From Apostichopus leukothele (lineage: Eukaryota; Echinodermata; Holothuroidea; Aspidochirotida; Stichopodidae): a DNA stretch of 25,556 nt. The notes under the pieces were generated by a model, which saw only the letters and a program-made list of their open reading frames with translations, searched no databases and was not told the DNA's origin. Positions 21,801 to 25,556 of this stretch are shown here, in pieces. Where the stretch lies: NCBI GenBank assembly GCA_010014835.2, contig JAAAKB020000024.1:1461453-1487008 (forward strand), in the 5' to 3' direction. The translations under genes and the position numbers were made by a program. Numbering within the stretch: position 1 is the stretch's first letter; each line of letters starts with the position of its first letter.

Positions 21801-22317
21801 GAAATCGTGCCGATTTTTTGACCGGCGATTGTCACCTTTCAAGTCCACCGGCATTATAGCCAATAAATAGCCCGAATTTCAGGGCCAGTGATGGGTAAAG
21901 CATTAACTCACTTGTGGTGGGGTGAGTTGCACAGCAGTGCTACTGAGTATCTTCAAGCATACTTCTCCATTAGAATCCTCCAGTGGCCGAACTCTGCTGT
22001 ATACCTGCACATGTTATCAAGAAAAGGCATAATTCTTTAACTGATCGCTAACAATTTGAGAAAATAGCTATATATATCATATCAAAATCAAATATATAAC
22101 TGTGGTTTATAGATCATCTCGTGATTCAATTTCCATTAGTTCCGTTAATAGATGCATATGAAACTACAAACCTACATTTTTAACGATTATTGCTTGTGGC
22201 CAACATATATCTTTGAAGCACTTGGCAACATGTCTAAACAGGCAACTTACTTCCACAGGATCTTTGGTTTTATTCTGGTTGCCTCTTCTTGGTGTCTTCT
22301 TTGGGGTTTTGCCCCTC
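18646..22317 (-). CDS. KIF23: Kinesin-6 motor protein KIF23/MKLP1 (sea urchin KRP110 type), N-terminal part, seven exons
   Basis: Joining minus-strand exons 22317-22251, 22004-21912, 21472-21437, 21178-21073, 20362-20226, 19603-19485 and 18810-18646 gives about 240 residues, all phases matching. The basic leader [10 protein letters not shown] is followed by [13 protein letters not shown] (beta 1), [40 protein letters not shown] with the P-loop GITNSGKT (about residues 107-114), [20 protein letters not shown], the kinesin-6 insertion region (about 147-210) and [20 protein letters not shown]. Order and wording follow vertebrate KIF23 more closely than KIF20. KIF23 with RACGAP1 forms centralspindlin, which bundles antiparallel midzone microtubules and positions RhoA activation for cytokinesis. 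Switch I (SSRSH), switch II (DLAGSE), neck, stalk and tail are absent from the visible sequence. The first coding exon is uncertain. Confidence 0.93.
19485..19603 (-). CDS. KIF23: KIF23 exon: VFRPD to TSTPR (119 nt)
   Basis: Acceptor GACATTTCAG, donor GTAGGT. It encodes [20 protein letters not shown], then [11 protein letters not shown], matching the VFKSNDRNSMDIQ region of vertebrate KIF23, and ends two bases into an Arg codon. Confidence 0.92.
20226..20362 (-). CDS. KIF23: KIF23 exon: P-loop (137 nt)
   Basis: Acceptor TTGTTTTCAAG, donor GTGAGT. It encodes [18 protein letters not shown] with the Walker A motif GITNSGKT, then [18 protein letters not shown] and LQAKKY. The Asn in the P-loop is discussed under findings. 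Confidence 0.95.
20561..20757. repeat. 102-bp tandem duplication in a kinesin intron
   Basis: The segment starting ACTGAACTTCATGATC at 20561 repeats at 20663 with about three substitutions over 95 bases. The near identity indicates a recent duplication. Confidence 0.95.
21073..21178 (-). CDS. KIF23: KIF23 exon: FKYVFGPES to HGKN (106 nt)
   Basis: Acceptor ACATGTTTCAG, donor GTGAGA. It encodes [20 protein letters not shown] and [10 protein letters not shown], and ends one base into the Gly codon completed by the P-loop exon. Confidence 0.95.
21437..21472 (-). CDS. KIF23: KIF23 micro-exon (12 codons)
   Basis: A 36-base exon between TTGTTTTACAG and GTAAGT encoding [12 protein letters not shown]. 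It aligns with the GYRLNRNGDYKE segment of vertebrate KIF23 and is phase 0 on both sides, so skipping would keep frame. Confidence 0.9.
21912..22004 (-). CDS. KIF23: KIF23 exon: motor beta 1 (31 codons)
   Basis: Acceptor ACATGTGCAG and donor GTGAGT, phase 0 both sides. It encodes [20 protein letters not shown] and ends AVQLTPPQ, as in KIF23. Confidence 0.93.
22251..22317 (-). CDS. KIF23: KIF23 exon: basic leader to DPVE (67 nt)
   Basis: Acceptor TTTAACCACAG ends at 22318 and donor GTAAGT starts at 22250. The exon opens with the last base of a codon, then [14 protein letters not shown] and NKTKDPVE. The preceding exon must therefore end two bases into a codon. Confidence 0.85.
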
Positions 22318-23858
22318 CTGTGGTTAAAGGAAAATTTGGGGATTAGTAAGAAAGTTAAAGAGAAAAAGCATAACAAGGTGAATTCCAGTTGAAAGCCAGT
22401 TGAGAAACTTCACTCTTCATATTGAATCAATGGTAACACACCCCACCCATTTTTGCTGTTGTACTAACGGTATGACTAACTACAAAGAAAATCAAGCTCA
22501 GTATACTTACTTAATTTTAGTACAAATTCTATCATGTTGCATTTTTACACCTGCCCGACACTTTAAAAATGAAAGCACTAAAACTCAGTGCAACAGTTGT
22601 TGCTGATCATGTCAGTTCAAGTTTGTTGACTTGCATATATTTCATTTATGAAAAGTTCTTATAAATTTTAGTGAAGTTTCAAAATCTGTCAAAAAAGAGC
22701 AAGTTTGTTTGTGTCCTTCATTTGTGTATGAACTGTGCATTACGGTCATGAATTTAAAATAATGTTCAAAGGAGAGAGAAAGAGAGAAAACTTTGAAGCT
22801 TAATTTGATAAGATACAAAGTCCAAAGGTTAGCCTGAGCCCAAAGCACCTTATTGCACCTACTGCTAACTTAAAAGATTTGAAAATAGTACTCAAAACAT
22901 AGCTGATTGTAATTGGGAAGCCAAGCCTCCATAGCAATTATGTTGGCCTTTATAACACCTATTTTTTTTAAATACAGGAATCAAATTTTGGAAGATGAAA
23001 CTTGTTCTATTCTTAATAGCTGTTTGGGATGCTTGTGTGAATACCCTAAATTTGGCAATTCACTAGTCATAAAGACAAACTGAACAGAGAAGTAGAGAAT
23101 TTGCTTTCTTCCTGCCTTTCTTGATGTCCTGAAAAACATTCAGAGCTGCTTTTTCAAATGGAAATTTGAATGATGATACAAAGCAAGCATAATTCTGGTC
23201 CCAGCTTATCTGGCTGCTTTAGTACTTTGCATTTCCATTGCTATAACAGTTTTCACTAAAATGTTTGGATGTTCCTTAAGACTAACCTGATGATGTTGGC
23301 TCCTCAGTGCAGGCCAAAGCCTTAAAAGTTAATCCAATGTTTTTAAACTAGCAACTTGACCAAGACAGCTTCTAACTTTGTTAAAAAAACAAGCACAATT
23401 GGATGACTGCAATATTAACAAAGTATTTCAGAACCTGGAACTTAACAAAATGTATCACAGAGATACTTTCTCTGGTTAGTCTGTGTCTTTAAGTAACAGT
23501 AGAAGGGTCTAGGTTAGGCTTTAATTATCTACAATATTTGTAAGGATTAATTCAATTCAATGAAACCAATACCTTCCAGTCCTATTAAAAAATAAATCAG
23601 TTTCACGTCAGGCTAGCCCTTATAACAAATATTGATACTGTACCAATTCCCATAGCCTACATGTTTAGCATACATAAATTGTTCCCCCAATTTGTGATTG
23701 CTACATAAATAATGACTTCTTCAAGTTCAATAACCTTGGCCTAACCATTCTGGCTAAAATATTACAAGTAGCCTAGGCCTAGGTTTAACATGCAATTAAT
23801 CTTGGCTAAACATATCATGTCTACTCTTACTCTAGCCAAGTCTTAAAATATAGGCCGT
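22318..23858 (-). other. Kinesin 5' region, first intron or upstream flank
   Basis: No conserved coding segment is seen. A minus-strand segment 22542-22511 (ATG, ten codons plus two bases, then GTAAGT) would be phase-compatible as a first exon but has no visible relationship to KIF23. AGCCTAGGCCTAGG near 23771 is a dispersed invertebrate motif. Confidence 0.4.
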
Positions 23859-23906
23859 GGCTATTCTTACGACCAGGAGTAACAATTATTTATAAACTAT
23901 TCTTAC

Positions 23907-23950
23907 GACATCGGCGAATTTCCGGTTACGCATGCGCAGTAAAGTATATA
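23907..23950 (-). promoter_or_regulatory. KIF23: Candidate KIF23 core promoter and first coding exon (ATGTC|GTAAGA)
   Basis: On the minus strand CGCCGATGTC at 23916-23907 is followed by the donor GTAAGA (23906-23901). Two bases after ATG leave exactly the phase the next exon needs, giving M-S-R-G-K-T-P-K-K, similar to the start of vertebrate KIF23. Upstream on the minus strand are CCGGAAAT (ETS-like), GCGCATGCG (NRF1-like) and TTTATATA near 23945-23952. All of this sits inside the foldback element. Alternatives with the right phase exist at 24361-24351 and 22542-22511, so the call is tentative. Confidence 0.3.
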
Positions 23951-23974
23951 AAGCAACTGCGCATGCAGTAGGGT

Positions 23975-23997
23975 AACCCTAAACCCTTACCCTAACC
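23975..23997. repeat. Interstitial telomere-like stretch
   Basis: AACCCTAAACCCTTACCC followed by TAACC is a short imperfect run of the metazoan telomere repeat CCCTAA, embedded in the first right arm of the foldback element. Confidence 0.55.
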
Positions 23998-24095
23998 GGA
24001 AATTATTGTTACTCCTGGCCGTAAAAATAGCCACGTTAAAGCAACTGCGCATGCGTAACCGGAAATTATTGTTACTCCTAGTCCTAAAAATAGCC

Positions 24096-25556
24096 TCTTT
24101 GAAATGTTTATGTAGATAAAGCAAATGACCGTTTGTCTTCAGCCCTCACTGATAATTAAAACAAAATGAGGGAACAGGAGCGGGTTTGGATACCGGCACA
24201 AGTACATTGGCTCGGAAGCGGTACGGTGTGGTTCCTTCAAAAGTTGCTAGCTATCATTCGTTCCCGTTGTCTCTTGTTTCAAGTCCCCTCAGTTGGATAT
24301 TCTTGGAATGATCTTAGTAATGATTTCCATGTCAACTAATGGTAACATACCAAGTTGCCATTCTATATAGCTAGGTTACCCAAATTCTTCAAAATAGTAG
24401 CGTTAGATATATTAAACATTGGGGACCTGATGCTCAAATAATATTTGTAGAAACTGCAGGGCTATGGGTTCACAATGATACAGGCCCGCGCCGTATTTGC
24501 AGTAGGATGAGTACACAGCCGGGGGAAGACAACACTGACTGCGTCAAAGTTCATAAAACAAATTAATGCACCATTCTGCATCTAGTTATCGTTATACAAA
24601 CAAGGAGGCTCCCAGGACGATGTTCAACATTCACTAAAATGGTCCACATATACACACCACCACCCAAAGGAAGTGAAGAGCCATGCTATAGAGAAGTGCT
24701 TTAATACAAGCACTGCACACTTCTCCATGCTGAGTCACTCACATTTTATAGGCGAAACTGTACTAAAAACAATCGTGAGCCAATTATTGCATTATTGCAT
24801 CCCCCCTTTAGTGAGAGAAGCTTTTGCATATTTAGAATACTGTTTTTCTGATAAAAGTGACAAATTATAATAGGCATCCAAAGAATTTACAACAAACATT
24901 TCCATGTTATTATCTAGGGCTAGAACGCCAAGTCTTTAAACGGGCATCGTCACGGTATTTCTGAACCTCAGACAATTATTCTTCAAGGTTAATGTCAAAC
25001 ATAATAACTTGGTAAACAAACTTAACACTGTAATGAAAAATTGTGCAAACAAATTTGTGTGAAAAGCTTATCGCTACCACCTGCATGGAACGATGAGATT
25101 CCTCCACACATATGGGGAAATATTTTCATTTCCAAATGTATGTACACCAAAAATATGCACTACATCATGCATTTGGCAATCCTTTGAACGATTTGCAATT
25201 TTAACAAACACTAGATTTAGTTAGTTACTTCAAGTGATGGTCCATATTCCACAAGCTTAGTAAACGGCTTTATTCCTGTCGTCGGAAATTATTTCTTTAC
25301 CTCTATTGAAAGTTCCGTACATGGTTATCTAGTCATGTATGACGGTCACGGTATTGATTTGAATAATACTTATAATGCCACGTGTAATAACGGCCTGTAT
25401 TAAACTTCCTTATTTCAATGGGTAGCATGGTATATAAAGTGTACACATACAAATGTGCATGGTGAATAACATATATTGCACCAGGTGGTAACGCCTTATT
25501 TCAATACTTGAGGCTTTGTGATACATTATATTGGTAATTTACACGTAACTGAATCC
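24096..25556. other. Flank with no recognised gene
   Basis: A slightly CpG-richer patch at 24170-24260 could be promoter DNA of the kinesin (a minus-strand CCAAT box overlaps 24205). The rest to the window edge is AT-rich with no conserved coding segment on either strand. Confidence 0.45.

Larger units (their letters stand above)
23859..24095. mobile_element. Foldback/MITE-like element with duplicated right arm
   Basis: The left end GGCTATTCTTACGACCAGGA and right ends at 24032 (TAAAAATAGCC, preceded by TTACTCCTGGCCG) and 24095 (TAAAAATAGCC, preceded by TTACTCCTAGTCC) are inverted copies. Positions 23917-23940 are a perfect 24-base inverted match to 24044-24067, containing CCGGTTACGCATGCGC. 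The right arm occurs twice: 23951-24032 carries an inserted telomere-like stretch and 24037-24095 does not. No target duplication is obvious. Confidence 0.75.

Noticed and set aside
22511-22542. Alternative KIF23 first exon (ATG plus ten codons, GTAAGT, correct phase)
   Set aside because: The encoded residues do not resemble a KIF23 N-terminus and a phase match is expected by chance one time in three.
24351-24361. Alternative KIF23 first exon (ATGGCAACTTG then GTATGT, correct phase)
   Set aside because: Good start context but too short to judge; kept only as an alternative to the 23907 candidate.

Overview
The window looks like nuclear DNA of a marine invertebrate deuterostome, most likely an echinoderm. 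It is AT-rich, its genes have short exons with GT-AG introns of about 0.25 to 2.8 kb, it carries much dispersed and tandem repeat DNA, and it contains patches such as AGCCTAGGCCTAGG and GGGGCGGATCCAGG that I associate with echinoderm and hemichordate genomes. The species call is inference. There are no bacterial genes, RNA genes or CRISPR arrays that I can support.

Layout. 1-6729 (+): the 3' half of a CTDSPL2-like (SCP4) nuclear protein phosphatase gene, with five exons that join in phase and end at TAA 6729. Its 3' UTR carries a cluster of Pumilio-type sites and ends near 7.1 kb or near 9.96 kb. About 10-13.3 kb: intergenic, with a diverged ~145-bp tandem repeat. 13306-13852 (-): a last coding exon ending in the CaaX box CVIL, best read as the C-terminus of MIEN1, with a poly(A) signal at 13306-13311. 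13.9-15.1 kb: a 161-bp tandem repeat and G/C-rich mobile-element-like DNA leading into a 100-N assembly gap (15093-15192). 15.2-18.1 kb: no recognisable gene. 18.09-18.5 kb: a minisatellite. 18646-22317 (-): seven phase-consistent exons of a kinesin-6 (KIF23/MKLP1) motor domain, covering beta-1 through the P-loop to the VEIYNN segment. About 22.3-25.6 kb: 5' flank of the kinesin, with a 237-bp foldback element that carries NRF1-, ETS- and TATA-like motifs and one candidate first coding exon.

The kinesin stops in mid-motor: switch I, switch II, neck, stalk and tail are not visible, and the first exons of the MIEN1-like gene are also missing. Both absences point to the 100-N gap, which is probably a placeholder for many kilobases, or else to a misjoin. 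The genes do not form a pathway. CTDSPL2 acts in phosphatase signalling and transcription, KIF23 in cytokinesis, and MIEN1 in membrane-associated redox signalling. CTDSPL2 converges on the two minus-strand genes. I found no convincing novel multi-gene system. The most unusual items are the missing half of the kinesin, the foldback element at the kinesin 5' end, an unidentified antisense coding-like segment inside a CTDSPL2 intron, and the polarised 18-bp minisatellite.
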